Positions 1-7,951 are shown, counted from the stretch's first letter. The stretch is 64,000 bases of DNA from Nitrospirota bacterium (GCA_021790195.1 JAJYIF010000010.1:1-64000), one strand, 5' to 3'. A program made the numbers and translations. The notes: generated by a model from the sequence alone, not told the origin.

Positions 1-71
1 CGTCATTCCCGCGAAGGCGGGAATCCAGGTTGAGAAGCATGGATGCTCGACTAAGGACCTCGGGCATGACG
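1..71. repeat. REP-like palindromic intergenic element
   Basis: The stretch opens with CGTCATTCCCGC and contains the perfect inverted pair ATTCCCGC / GCGGGAAT around a GAAG loop. An outer CGTCAT at 1-6 is mirrored by ATGACG at 66-71. This is the familiar form of a dispersed 'CGTCATTCCCGC' extragenic palindrome. It may continue left of the window. It codes for nothing I can see. Confidence 0.6.
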
Positions 72-144
72 GACGAAAGCCAAAAGTCTGTAAATATTAT
101 TTTGAGACTGTTAATATAATATTAGTCCGGCGGAGGGGAAAACA

Positions 145-306
145 ATGATCATGGTCCCTTATGATATCTGGACCCGATATGCGTCCATCCTTAACAACAA
201 AGTGTCGGATGTTTCCAGAGCTTCAGGCGACTTTCTTGACGAGTATCTCTTTGGCGATAGCGGGGTCGATGGCTATGGTCGTCTCGTCGATCTGAATGAC
301 GCATGA
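145..306 (+). pseudogene. probable remnant of a tyrosine recombinase (integron-type integrase) N-terminus
   Basis: A 53-codon frame starts at an ATG preceded by a good ribosome site (GGAGGGG, 131-137). Its first 19 residues, MIMVPYDIWTRYASILNNK, resemble the start of the SAM-like domain of integron-type integrases (IPxxxWxRYxxxLxxK). After about position 205 the likeness stops and the frame merely runs antisense into the gene at 223-876. The normal continuation (a KWLRYYLDFC-like block) is absent. I read it as a truncated fragment abutting another gene. The match is short and from memory, so a small unrelated peptide gene remains possible. Confidence 0.35.
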
Positions 307-876
307 AGGCATCTTCTGCAGGAGTCTTATTGTGCTGCCTGGAGCTATCCCGATCGAGCTGAGCCTCCCGAGCCTCGCCGCTTCGGAGGGGATGATAAAG
401 ACTATCCTCGCCCTTGAGCCGACCTCAAAGTCCGAAAGCCGGGTGACTACCGGCTGCACCTCGAGTTTATACTTCTTGCAGCATTCTCCTTTTGGAATGG
501 GCTTGCCGTGCGGGCATGTCGGGGGATGTCCAAGAAATGTGCAGACGCTGTCCGTCAATTCCTCGCTCAATATATGCTCCATCCGGCAGGCGTCGGCTTC
601 CACCGCCTCGTCCTTCATCTCAAAGACATCCATAAAGAGCCTTTCGGCCAGACGGTGACGCCGGATCAGTCCTCTCCCAAGAAGAGTCCCTTTTTCCGAA
701 AGATGGATAATCTTCCCTTCAGTGACAACGAGAAACTCCTCCTTTAATGCGGTCAGCAGCTCGTCTACATCCGGGTCGTCGGAGCTCAACCTGAAACGCT
801 CCAGCTCCGAACGGCCTTCCTCCTGCAGCATCCACAGGAGCTCGAGTGCCTCGTCTATGCGTTCCTTATCTATCAT
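223..876 (-). CDS. DtxR/MntR-type metal-dependent regulator with C-terminal FeoA domain
   Basis: A 217-residue protein. The N-terminal half looks like a DtxR-family winged-helix and dimerisation region, with the family signature RRHRLAERL (about 73-81) followed by an acidic and cysteine/histidine-rich metal-binding stretch (EADACRMEH, FLGHPPTCPHG, GECC). The C-terminal 75 residues form an SH3-like FeoA domain. Such proteins repress iron or manganese uptake when metal is bound. The recognition helix is less clear than in typical members, so DNA binding is inferred from architecture. No feoB lies beside it. It is the last gene of the minus-strand block that begins near ffh, 22 nt after rnhB. 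Confidence 0.75.
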   Translation of the reverse strand: MIDKERIDEALELLWMLQEEGRSELERFRLSSDDPDVDELLTALKEEFLVVTEGKIIHLSEKGTLLGRGLIRRHRLAERLFMDVFEMKDEAVEADACRMEHILSEELTDSVCTFLGHPPTCPHGKPIPKGECCKKYKLEVQPVVTRLSDFEVGSRARIVFIIPSEAARLGRLSSIGIAPGSTIRLLQKMPSCVIQIDETTIAIDPAIAKEILVKKVA

Positions 877-897
877 ATCTACTCTCTATCCAACAAG

Positions 898-1509
898 TCA
901 CAACGGCAGCTCCATGGTCAATACCTTTTCGAAACTTCTCCTGTGAATGGGGCATGGCCCGTGAAGAAGAATCTTCTCGACATGCTCCCTTGTGGAATAT
1001 CCCTTGTGTTTTGCAAAACCGTATTCCGGATATTTCACGTCAAGGTCGCGCATGATGCCGTCTCTGACGACTTTTGCTATGATCGAGGCCGCGGCAATAG
1101 AGGCGCTCCTAGATTCGCCCTTTGTCCACGAGACCTGCTCGATGTCGAGCTGCGGCAATTTAACGGCGTCGATAAGCAGGAGATCAGGTCTCGATGAAAG
1201 GTCTTTCACTGCGATTTCCATGGCAAGCTTAGTGGCCCTGAGGATATTGATCCTGTCAATGGTCTCCGACTCCACAATCCCGACGCCTATGTCCGTAGCA
1301 CAACAGAGGAGTTCTCGGAAAAGCGACTCTCTTTCCTTCTCCGGAACTGTCTTCGAGTCCCTCAGTCCCTCTATCTTCTTCATGGAAGGCAGGACAGCAG
1401 CGGCGGCAACGACAGGTCCGGCGAGAGGTCCTCTTCCCGCCTCATCGATACCGGCAATGCGCTGAAATCCCCTGCGTCTGAAGGATTCATCCTGCCGGTA
1501 GATGTCCAT
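898..1509 (-). CDS. rnhB: ribonuclease HII
   Basis: A 203-residue protein, usual length for the family. It degrades RNA in RNA:DNA hybrids and removes misincorporated ribonucleotides. The N-terminal signature IAGIDEAGRGPLAGPVVAAA (about 18-37) carries the first catalytic Asp-Glu pair. Further acidic residues lie at LLIDAVKLP and in the SIIAKVVRD segment, where a conserved Lys also sits. It starts 4 nt after the rplS stop, so the two are surely co-transcribed. A separate ribonuclease HI gene lies at 19999-20460, giving both RNase H types in one window. Confidence 0.96.
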   Translation of the reverse strand: MDIYRQDESFRRRGFQRIAGIDEAGRGPLAGPVVAAAAVLPSMKKIEGLRDSKTVPEKERESLFRELLCCATDIGVGIVESETIDRINILRATKLAMEIAVKDLSSRPDLLLIDAVKLPQLDIEQVSWTKGESRSASIAAASIIAKVVRDGIMRDLDVKYPEYGFAKHKGYSTREHVEKILLHGPCPIHRRSFEKVLTMELPL

Positions 1510-1513
1510 CTGT

Positions 1514-1882
1514 CTATGCTTCTTTCGGCTGCTCCGCCAACACCCTCTCTCTTTCCTTTATCCTCGCCGCCTTGCCCTTCTTGCCTCTCAGATAGTAAAG
1601 CTTGCCCCTTCTCACAGCGCCTTTCTTGAGCACCTCTATCCTGTCGAGCGCCGGGGAATGAAGAGGGAATATCCTTTCAACGCCGATGCCGTAAGAGATC
1701 TTCCTTACCATAAAGGTCCCTCTTATGCTGCTGCCGCACCTCGCGATCACAACGCCTTCGAAGGGCTGGATCCTTTCCTTGTCGCCCTCGACAACTTTGA
1801 CAAAGACCTTGACCGTGTCCCCCACGCGAAAGGCGGGCACCTCTTTCTTGTATCCTTCCTCTACTGCATTGATCAAATTCAT
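1514..1882 (-). CDS. rplS: 50S ribosomal protein L19
   Basis: A 122-residue protein matching bacterial L19. It shows the [20 protein letters not shown] block near the N-terminus, then [11 protein letters not shown] and [21 protein letters not shown]19 lies at the interface of the ribosomal subunits. The ATG overlaps the trmD stop codon (ATGA), so translation is coupled in the conserved trmD-rplS order. The C-terminal tail, rich in Lys and Arg, is normal for the family. Confidence 0.98.
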   Translation of the reverse strand: MNLINAVEEGYKKEVPAFRVGDTVKVFVKVVEGDKERIQPFEGVVIARCGSSIRGTFMVRKISYGIGVERIFPLHSPALDRIEVLKKGAVRRGKLYYLRGKKGKAARIKERERVLAEQPKEA

Positions 1883-2616
1883 CTCTCTTCCTCCTTGATT
1901 TTCGCTAATAATCTTCGATCTTCGTCACTAAGCGGCGACCTCTCCAGGAGATCCGGTCTCCTGTGAAGCGTTCTCCTCAGCGCCTCCTTCCTTCTCCACC
2001 GGGATATCTCCCTGTGGTTTCCGGAAAGGAGGACCTCCGGGACCTTAAGCCCCTCGAACTCCGGGGGTCTTGTAAAGTGAGGATAGTCCAGCAGGCCCCA
2101 TGAAAAAGACTCTTCCCTTGCCGAGCCCTCGTCGCCAAGCGCTCCAGGAAGGAGTCTGACAATGCCGTCTATTATAACCAAACACGGCAGCTCTCCGCCA
2201 GTCAAAACGTAATCGCCTATGGAGATTTCTTCGTCTACGAGGGCGTCCCTGACACGCTCGTCGATAGCCTCGTACCTGCCGCACAGAAACAGGAGTCTTC
2301 TTTGTTCTTTTGACAGCCGAAGCGCGGTGTTCTGGTCGAAGCGCTTTCCCTGCGGGCTGAGCATTATAGTGAGCGTGTCAGCGCCATCCGATTTTATCGC
2401 CCTCACGGCGTCAAAAAAAGGCGCCGCCTTCATCACCATGCCCGGACCGCCTCCATACGGAGAATCATCCACCGTCTTATGTCTGTCCTTCGTAAAATCC
2501 CTGAGATTGTGGACCTTTGCCTCAAAGATCCCCTTTTGGATCGCCCTTTTCAGAATGCTCTCGGACAAATACGCGTCGAAGATTGCTGGGAATATGGTTA
2601 TTATATCGAACTTCAT
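1879..2616 (-). CDS. trmD: tRNA (guanine37-N1)-methyltransferase
   Basis: A 245-residue SPOUT-class methyltransferase. It uses S-adenosylmethionine to form m1G37 next to the tRNA anticodon, which keeps the reading frame. Diagnostic parts are [13 protein letters not shown] at the N-terminus, [25 protein letters not shown] and the deep-knot loop [20 protein letters not shown], then [19 protein letters not shown]. Its stop overlaps the rplS start. Upstream, rimM, which normally precedes trmD, is missing and a hairpin-bearing gap of about 150 nt stands in its place. Confidence 0.98.
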   Translation of the reverse strand: MKFDIITIFPAIFDAYLSESILKRAIQKGIFEAKVHNLRDFTKDRHKTVDDSPYGGGPGMVMKAAPFFDAVRAIKSDGADTLTIMLSPQGKRFDQNTALRLSKEQRRLLFLCGRYEAIDERVRDALVDEEISIGDYVLTGGELPCLVIIDGIVRLLPGALGDEGSAREESFSWGLLDYPHFTRPPEFEGLKVPEVLLSGNHREISRWRRKEALRRTLHRRPDLLERSPLSDEDRRLLAKIKEEER

Positions 2617-2718
2617 CGGCTGATTCTCTGCGGGAACATCTTCAATGCCCTATAGTATCATAAAGACGGGAACGACTCCCCCTGGAGAACTGAACAATGG
2701 CTTGTTTGATATATGCCG

Positions 2719-2756
2719 CGTTTGGAGTCGGGACCTCTCAGCCCAAACTCCAAACG
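2719..2756 (-). other. hairpin in the khpA-trmD gap, possible attenuator or terminator
   Basis: A perfect 10-bp stem (2719-2728 with 2747-2756, arms CGTTTGGAGT and ACTCCAAACG) is extended by GGG/CCC after a small bulge. It lies 12 nt past the khpA stop and about 100 nt before trmD. There is no U-run on either strand, so intrinsic termination is uncertain. It could set the ratio of rpsP-khpA to trmD-rplS transcripts or stabilise mRNA 3' ends. Confidence 0.5.
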
Positions 2757-2767
2757 GTTATGATAAA

Positions 2768-2998
2768 TTACTCGAGGATCTCAAGCACACAGCGCTTGCC
2801 GATCTTTGTGCCCGCAGCCCCGAGAATGGTCCTCATTGCACGCGCGGTCTTTCCCTGCTTTCCTATCACTTTTCCGAGATCGGTGTTAGCCACTCTTAAT
2901 TCGAAAACCGTGGTCTTTTCGCCTTCCACCTCTTTGACGCTCACTTCTTCCGGACTGTCAACAAGAGCTCTCGCCATCGCCTCAACCAAATCTTTCAT
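2768..2998 (-). CDS. khpA: KH-domain RNA-binding protein KhpA
   Basis: A 76-residue single KH domain. The GxxG-type loop is in the segment [16 protein letters not shown] (about 44-59). The order rpsP-khpA-(rimM)-trmD is conserved in many bacteria and fixes the identity. KhpA binds RNA, often with KhpB, and is linked to cell-size control and ribosome biogenesis. The start is a plain ATG 32 nt after the rpsP stop, with a GGAGGTGG-type ribosome site just upstream. Confidence 0.93.
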   Translation of the reverse strand: MKDLVEAMARALVDSPEEVSVKEVEGEKTTVFELRVANTDLGKVIGKQGKTARAMRTILGAAGTKIGKRCVLEILE

Positions 2999-3029
2999 CT
3001 TCAGCCACCTCCGTCGGAATTATAGACCG

Positions 3030-3266
3030 CTACACCCCGGCCCTCTGCAAAAGCTTTTTCGCAATAACTGTGGGTTGCGCGCCATTCTGCAGCCAATACT
3101 TGGCCCTATCGGAATTGATCTTCGTTTCGGATGCGCCTTTCTGTGGATTATATGTTCCGAGGATCTCTATAAAAGGCCCGTCCCTTCTCGCCCTTGAATC
3201 GGTTACCACAAGGCGATAGAAAGGCTTCTTGTGGGCTCCCAACCTTGTCAGTCTGATCTTAACCAA
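3030..3266 (-). CDS. rpsP: 30S ribosomal protein S16
   Basis: A 78-residue S16, with [20 protein letters not shown] at the N-terminus and the [15 protein letters not shown] block. The start codon is TTG (3264-3266), supported by a strong ribosome site, AGGAGGTGAG, a few nt upstream and by the exact N-terminus expected of the family. It is the first ribosomal gene after ffh, about 65 nt away in the same direction. Confidence 0.98.
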   Translation of the reverse strand: MVKIRLTRLGAHKKPFYRLVVTDSRARRDGPFIEILGTYNPQKGASETKINSDRAKYWLQNGAQPTVIAKKLLQRAGV

Positions 3267-3331
3267 AGACTCACCTCCTGAAATTTCTTTTGTATTGGAA
3301 TTTTAATATATTTCGGCGCTAAAGTAAAGGA

Positions 3332-4651
3332 CTAAAACGGCAGGAACTTAGGCAAGCGCATGCCTTTCTTGCCCTTGAACATCTTGAGCATCTTCTTCAT
3401 CTCGACATACTGTTTCATCACGCGGTTGACGTCCGTGACCGTTGTGCCGCTCCCCTGGGCGATCCGTCTTCTCCTGCTGCCGTTTATGATATGGTGGTTC
3501 CTTCGCTCCCCGGGCGTCATGGAATTGATTATCGCCTCGATCTTCACAAATTCCCGCTCATCCACGGACACGTTCTTGATCTTGCCCATGCCCGGTATCA
3601 TCCCGAGGAGATTCTCTATCGGTCCCATACTGCGGACCTTCTTGAGCTGGTCCCTGAGGTCCTCAAAGGTAAAGGACTCCCCGAGGATCTTTTCCTGAAG
3701 TTTCTCCGCTTCCTTCCTGTCGTACGCCTCCTGCGCCTGCTCTATGAGGGTCAGCACATCGCCCATGCCGAGGATCCTCGAGGCGACCCTGTCGGGATGA
3801 AAGGCCTCGATCATCTCGATCTTTTCGCCGGTCCCGATAAACTTGATCGGTCTTCCGGTAACGGACCTTATGGACAGGGCCGCTCCGCCCCTCGCGTCAC
3901 CGTCCATCTTCGTCAGTATGATCCCGTCTATGCCGATGTCCTCATTAAACTTCTTGGCTATGTTGACCGCATCCTGCCCTGTCATGGCGTCGGCGACAAA
4001 CAGGACCTCTTTCGGACTCACCTTCGCCCTGATCTCCCCAAGCTCCTTCATAAGACTTTCGTCTATATGCAGTCTGCCTGCCGTATCGAGGATCATCACG
4101 TCGCGAGCCTCGGTCTTCGCCTTCCTTACCGCCTCATCGCAAAGGGACACGGGGTCCCTGGCTCCGTCCATATAGAAAACCGGCACGTCTATCTGCCTGC
4201 CCAGGGTCTTCAGTTGCTCGACCGCGGCAGGGCGCTGAAGGTCCGCGGCCACAAGCATCGGCCGCCTGCCCTCTTTCTTGAAAAGTCTCGCAAGCTTTGC
4301 GGAGGTCGTGGTCTTTCCGGATCCGTGAAGACCGACCATCATGATTATCGTGGGGGGATTCGGCGCCAGGTGGATTTTTGCGCTTGCGCCTCCGAGCAAT
4401 CCGCAAAGCTCGTCGTGCACAATCTTCACCACCTGCTGACCCGGAGTGAGGCTTTCAAGCACCTCCTTGCCCACCGCCTTTGCCCGGACGCTCTGAACAA
4501 AGTCCTTCACTACCTTAAAATTTACATCGGCTTCCAGGAGGGCAATGCGCACTTCCTTAAGAGCCGCATCGATGTCCTCTTCCTTAAGAATGCCTCTGCC
4601 CCTCAGTTTCTTGAATACTGATTCGAGTTTCTCGCTAAGCGCCTCAAGCAT
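3332..4651 (-). CDS. ffh: signal recognition particle protein Ffh (SRP54)
   Basis: A 439-residue GTPase that, with 4.5S RNA, delivers ribosomes making membrane proteins to FtsY. The order is an N helical bundle (1-85), a G domain with the P-loop GLHGSGKTTTSAKLA (about 108-122), AADLQRPAAVEQL, DTAGRLHIDE and TKMDGDARGGAAL, then a methionine-rich M domain (GMIPGMGK, MTPGERRN, SRRRRIAQGSG, MKKMLKMFKGKKGM). The length is slightly short of the usual 445-455 residues but all parts are present. The start overlaps the stop of the upstream thioredoxin-fold lipoprotein gene. Confidence 0.98.
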   Translation of the reverse strand: MLEALSEKLESVFKKLRGRGILKEEDIDAALKEVRIALLEADVNFKVVKDFVQSVRAKAVGKEVLESLTPGQQVVKIVHDELCGLLGGASAKIHLAPNPPTIIMMVGLHGSGKTTTSAKLARLFKKEGRRPMLVAADLQRPAAVEQLKTLGRQIDVPVFYMDGARDPVSLCDEAVRKAKTEARDVMILDTAGRLHIDESLMKELGEIRAKVSPKEVLFVADAMTGQDAVNIAKKFNEDIGIDGIILTKMDGDARGGAALSIRSVTGRPIKFIGTGEKIEMIEAFHPDRVASRILGMGDVLTLIEQAQEAYDRKEAEKLQEKILGESFTFEDLRDQLKKVRSMGPIENLLGMIPGMGKIKNVSVDEREFVKIEAIINSMTPGERRNHHIINGSRRRRIAQGSGTTVTDVNRVMKQYVEMKKMLKMFKGKKGMRLPKFLPF

Positions 4652-5196
4652 CAGAGAAGCCCCTCAATCTCTTTCGAAAGGCTTTCGGAAAGTCCGGGCA
4701 TAAGACCCACGTACTTCCTGGCGATCTTGCCTTGCTTGTCGACGACAAATACAGCAGGTATGTTCGTCACGCCGAAAGCGGCGCTTGTCTTGTCGTCGTC
4801 CATCAGCACAGGATAACCGATCCCCTGTTCCCTGGCAAAAGACGTCACATCGGACAAGGCGCTGCCGCCCTGGTCCAGCGATATGCCGAGCAATTCAAAG
4901 TCCTTACCCTTGAATTTTTCATAAAGGCTTTTCATCTCCGGCACCGATTCCCGGCACGGCGGACACCATGTGGCCCAAAATTCCACAACGACGACCTTCC
5001 CCCTGAAATCCGCGAGGGTCACCTTACCGCCGTTAATGTCCGATAGGGTGAAGTCGGGCGCCTGACCTTCCCCGACGACCGCCTTCTGACGGCCCTTGCA
5101 GGAAACAACTGCAAGAAGCAGCACCAACGCGCAAACTACTGAAACGAGCATCTTGAAACGGGCGACGTTCATCATCGATCTTTCCGAACTCAGCAT
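4651..5196 (-). CDS. TlpA/ResA-type thioredoxin-fold lipoprotein
   Basis: A 181-residue protein. A hydrophobic N-terminal helix ends in a lipobox (LAVVSC, Cys about 33), so it should be a membrane-anchored periplasmic lipoprotein. The AhpC/TSA-Redoxin domain follows, with the redox motif WATWCPPC (about 72-79). Relatives reduce apocytochrome c or other periplasmic disulfides, which suits the two c-type cytochromes at 7180-7852. In-frame Met codons at residues 8, 9 and 16 are alternative starts; an AAAGA-like site precedes residue 8. Confidence 0.88.
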   Translation of the reverse strand: MLSSERSMMNVARFKMLVSVVCALVLLLAVVSCKGRQKAVVGEGQAPDFTLSDINGGKVTLADFRGKVVVVEFWATWCPPCRESVPEMKSLYEKFKGKDFELLGISLDQGGSALSDVTSFAREQGIGYPVLMDDDKTSAAFGVTNIPAVFVVDKQGKIARKYVGLMPGLSESLSKEIEGLL

Positions 5197-5220
5197 AGTA
5201 TTAAGACGGAATCTCCCTGA

Positions 5221-5553
5221 TCAGGAGGCAAGGAGGGAATCTATCTTTGCCTTCAACTGCGGCTTTGGGACTGCGCCCACGATCTGGTCGACTTTCTGAC
5301 CATCCTTAAAAAAGATTATGGTAGGGATACCCATTATCTTGAAGCGGCTTGCTATATCGGGATTTTCGTCTGTATTGAGTTTTGCGACCTTTACCTTTCC
5401 GGTATATTCTTTTGCCAATTCCTCGACCGAGGGCGCTATCATCCTGCACGGACCGCACCATACGGCCCAGAAGTCCACCATCGCAAGTCCCTTACTCTGC
5501 GTGATCTCTTTATCCCATGTCGACGTGGTCACATCAACAATCCCTTCTGCCAT
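5221..5553 (-). CDS. trxA: thioredoxin
   Basis: A 110-residue cytoplasmic thioredoxin with the canonical active site WAVWCGPC (about 30-37) and the cis-Pro motif GIPTIIFF. I chose the ATG at 5551-5553 because AGGAGG sits 6 nt upstream and the protein then starts like its family. A longer frame exists in the same phase, up to 5634, but it would run through a near-consensus promoter (5581-5610), which argues against it. The next gene upstream in the same direction is a small membrane protein at 5649-5858. Confidence 0.96.
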   Translation of the reverse strand: MAEGIVDVTTSTWDKEITQSKGLAMVDFWAVWCGPCRMIAPSVEELAKEYTGKVKVAKLNTDENPDIASRFKIMGIPTIIFFKDGQKVDQIVGAVPKPQLKAKIDSLLAS

Positions 5554-5580
5554 AAGAACCTCCTGTAGTTTATTGATCAA

Positions 5581-5610
5581 ATTATATTTCTTATTACATG
5601 CCTTTGTCAA
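5581..5610 (-). promoter_or_regulatory. sigma70-type promoter of trxA
   Basis: On the minus strand TTGACA (5605-5610) is followed by an 18-nt spacer and TATAAT (5581-5586). Both hexamers match the consensus fully. It lies 28 nt before the trxA start chosen here. Confidence 0.85.
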
Positions 5611-5648
5611 TGAATCGGGGCCCGAGAGCGACAAGGCACCTGAAGATT

Positions 5649-5858
5649 TTATCCCGGTCTCCTCAACTCGGTCAGGCCGGAATAAGCGTAGTAAAACGCA
5701 AGTACCGCAAAGAAGAGAGCGCCGGCGCAGATCAACAGGAAGTACAAGGCCTTAGGTATATTTTTCATCTGCAGGTATTTCAAGACCCGGCAGGCAAGGT
5801 TAAGACTGCCGAATAGAAGCATCAGGCCGATGAGGACCTGTGTGATGATTCTTACCAT
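5649..5858 (-). CDS. small membrane protein with two transmembrane segments
   Basis: A 69-residue protein I do not recognise. Two hydrophobic stretches (about 5-24 and 37-59) are separated by a short basic loop (KYLQMKNIPK) and it ends in RRPG. The layout suggests a helical hairpin in the inner membrane. No clear ribosome site is visible. It reads in the direction of trxA and is separated from the divergent molybdoenzyme gene by about 125 nt. Codon use looks normal, but a protein this small without homology evidence stays tentative. Confidence 0.5.
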   Translation of the reverse strand: MVRIITQVLIGLMLLFGSLNLACRVLKYLQMKNIPKALYFLLICAGALFFAVLAFYYAYSGLTELRRPG

Positions 5859-5983
5859 AAGAAAACTCTAACCCAGGAGGACGACCAAAAGCAAACAAAA
5901 CTGTGGATCAGCCAAATCTGCCCGGGACTTGCAGATCGCTGTTTTTCGTGATATGAATTGATTATGCGGGAAAGGAGAACCTC

Positions 5984-7171
5984 ATGCTTCAGAAAAAAGT
6001 AAACAGAAGAGATTTTCTGAAGACTGCGGGGACGCTCACGGCGGCCGCCGCGCTGGGAGGGATTCCGGCCTCTCTATTTGGGGAAGAAAAGAGGATGGCT
6101 AAATTCCCGGAAAAGACTGATTTGATCCTTCTCACTTCCAGGCCGCCCCAGCTCGAAACCCCGCTGAGTTTCTTCAAGCAGCTCATCACGCCGAACGACG
6201 CCGTCTTCGTGAGGTGGCACCTCTCCCGGATACCCACCTCCGTGGACCTGAGAACGTGGCGGTTGAAAGTCGGCGGCAACACGGAGAGAGAGCTGCAGCT
6301 TTCCATGGAAGACCTGAAGAGTTTCGAGAAAGTTTCTTATACGGCGGTCATTCAGTGTTCTGGAAACGGAAGGAGCTTCTTTGAACCGAGGGTCCTGGGC
6401 GGACAATGGGGGAACGGTGCCATGGCAAATGTCACCTGGTCGGGCGCGCGCCTCAAGGACATACTCGACAAGGCCGGTGTCAAGCCCGGCTCGGTGGATG
6501 TGTCCTTTGACGGTCTCGACAGCCCGCCCCTGCCCTCGGTGCCCGACCTCGTTAAAAGCCTCCCCCTCGACAAGGCGCTGGAGGACGACATTATTGTCGC
6601 GTATGAGATGAATGCATCCTACCTCCCCATGCTCAACGGTTTTCCTGCAAGGCTCGTCGTCCCGGGATGGTACGCGACATATTGGGTCAAGTCCCTGTCT
6701 CAGATCACAGTGTTGCCCAGGCAGTTTCAGGGGTTCTGGGTGAAGAGCGCTTACAGGATACCGGATACGCCTTGCGGGTGTGTTGCGCCGGGCAGCGTCC
6801 CGGGTAAAACGGTCCCGATCAACAGGATGACTACCAGGTCCCTCATTGTCGAGCCGTCCAATGGGAAGCGCATTAAGGCAAACGGGCTTTATCAGATCAT
6901 GGGGGTCGCCTTCTCCGGAGGATACAGCATAAAGGAGGTTGTCGTCTCTATCGACGGTGGGAAGTCCTGGGGAGAAGCGCTCCTCGGGCCGGACAAGGGA
7001 AGGTATTCCTGGGTCCAGTGGTTCTATCCCTGGAAGCCGAAGGCAGGGAAGTATACACTAATGGCAAAGGCGACAAACAGCATCGGAGAGTCACAGCCTT
7101 TTGAGGGCCTGTGGAACCCCGCGGGCTATCTCTGGAACAAGGTCCAGAAGATCGAAGTGGTGGTCGAATAG
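5984..7171 (+). CDS. sulfite-oxidase-family molybdopterin oxidoreductase, Tat-exported
   Basis: A 395-residue protein. A twin-arginine signal (NRRDFLKTAG, 7-16) precedes an Ala-rich helix, so the enzyme is exported folded. The molybdopterin domain contains the expected Mo-ligand Cys (about 125) in VIQCSGNGR. A C-terminal dimerisation domain (about 275-395) has the YSIKEVVVSIDGGKSW motif. The ribosome site AAAGGAG precedes the ATG. Two c-type cytochromes follow at once, as in SorAB-type sulfite dehydrogenases, so sulfite oxidation in the periplasm with cytochrome c as acceptor is the best guess. Other substrates are possible in this broad family. Confidence 0.88.
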   Translation: MLQKKVNRRDFLKTAGTLTAAAALGGIPASLFGEEKRMAKFPEKTDLILLTSRPPQLETPLSFFKQLITPNDAVFVRWHLSRIPTSVDLRTWRLKVGGNTERELQLSMEDLKSFEKVSYTAVIQCSGNGRSFFEPRVLGGQWGNGAMANVTWSGARLKDILDKAGVKPGSVDVSFDGLDSPPLPSVPDLVKSLPLDKALEDDIIVAYEMNASYLPMLNGFPARLVVPGWYATYWVKSLSQITVLPRQFQGFWVKSAYRIPDTPCGCVAPGSVPGKTVPINRMTTRSLIVEPSNGKRIKANGLYQIMGVAFSGGYSIKEVVVSIDGGKSWGEALLGPDKGRYSWVQWFYPWKPKAGKYTLMAKATNSIGESQPFEGLWNPAGYLWNKVQKIEVVVE

Positions 7172-7179
7172 GGGCAAAC

Positions 7180-7503
7180 ATGAAAACAACAATAATATTG
7201 ATGACGGTCTTTATATTGGCAGCCGCAGGCTTTGCCTATGCTGCGCCTGAAGAGTCTCTGCACACCATTGTGCTTCCCGAGCTCAGGGTCGAATTGAAAG
7301 CGGGGGGAGGAAAAGACAGGACCGAAATCCTGTGCAACGTCTGCCACAGCCTCGATTACATAACCACCCAACCCAGGGTCCCGCGCGCGCAGTGGACGGC
7401 TACCGTGAACAAGATGATAAAGGTTATGGGAGCGCCGATAAACGAAGAGGACGCAAAAAAAATAATCGACTACCTTGTTGCAAATTATGGAACAGGGAAT
7501 TAA
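7180..7503 (+). CDS. c-type cytochrome subunit, SorB-like
   Basis: A 107-residue protein with a Sec signal peptide (about 1-21, ending FAYA-A) and one heme c motif, CNVCH (52-56). A Met in KVMGAPI (about 84) is the likely sixth ligand. The start at 7180 was preferred to an upstream in-frame ATG at 7111 because it gives a clean signal peptide and lies 8 nt past the molybdoenzyme stop; the earlier one lies inside that gene. It likely takes electrons from the molybdenum enzyme. Confidence 0.9.
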   Translation: MKTTIILMTVFILAAAGFAYAAPEESLHTIVLPELRVELKAGGGKDRTEILCNVCHSLDYITTQPRVPRAQWTATVNKMIKVMGAPINEEDAKKIIDYLVANYGTGN

Positions 7504-7522
7504 GAGAAAAGGAGAAGAGGAT

Positions 7523-7852
7523 ATGAAAAGAGCAGGTCTGGTTGTTGTCTTGATTGTCTTTGCACTATTTGCAGTCGCAGTTCAGGGGTTTGCTAAGAAA
7601 GCTGGAACGCGGTCGGGCGCCGCATTGTTCAAACAGAATTGTTCACCCTGTCATCCGGACGGAGGCAATATAATCAACCCGCAAAAGACGCTCCACAAGA
7701 AGGACCGCGAAGCGAACAACATTAAGAAACCGCAGGACATCGTTAATAAAATGAGGAACCCGGGGCCCGGTATGACAAAATTCGACGAGAAGACGATCCC
7801 TTACAAAGAAGCCCTGAAGATAGCCAAATATATACTGAAGACCTTCAAGTAG
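7523..7852 (+). CDS. small monoheme cytochrome c
   Basis: A 109-residue protein with a signal peptide (1-24) and one heme site, CSPCH (40-44). A candidate axial Met lies in GPGMTKFDE. The ATG at 7523 is preceded by AAAAGGAGAAGAGG. An in-frame start at 7475 would overlap the previous gene and spoil the signal peptide. Lysine-rich and basic, it is a plausible soluble carrier that moves electrons from the SorAB-like pair onward. A strong hairpin closes the operon 10 nt downstream. Confidence 0.88.
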   Translation: MKRAGLVVVLIVFALFAVAVQGFAKKAGTRSGAALFKQNCSPCHPDGGNIINPQKTLHKKDREANNIKKPQDIVNKMRNPGPGMTKFDEKTIPYKEALKIAKYILKTFK

Positions 7853-7861
7853 TCCTCTCTT

Positions 7862-7900
7862 GTTTCCGTTATGGCGGTCGCTGACCGCCATAACGGAAAC
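7862..7900 (+). terminator. long perfect hairpin after the cytochrome operon
   Basis: An 18-bp perfect stem (7862-7879 with 7883-7900) has only a 3-nt loop, GCT. It begins just past the last cytochrome stop codon. No U-run follows, so it may be a Rho-assisted terminator, an mRNA-end stabiliser or a small mobile palindrome. Confidence 0.65.
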
Positions 7901-7903
7901 GAC

Positions 7904-7951
7904 GGCGAAGCCATCTCTGGAACATTTCTCCTGAAAGGAGATTGCTTCGCC
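7904..7951. other. second nested hairpin, unassigned
   Basis: GGCGAAGC (7904-7911) pairs with GCTTCGCC (7944-7951). Inside it TCTCCT (7927-7932) pairs with AGGAGA (7936-7941) around GAA. With the stem at 7862-7900 this makes about 90 nt of nearly continuous secondary structure between the cytochrome operon and the next gene. It could be a small RNA or part of a repeat element. Confidence 0.45.

Noticed and set aside
3491-4621. Plus-strand open frame of 376 codons
   Set aside because: It is antisense to ffh, whose identity is certain.
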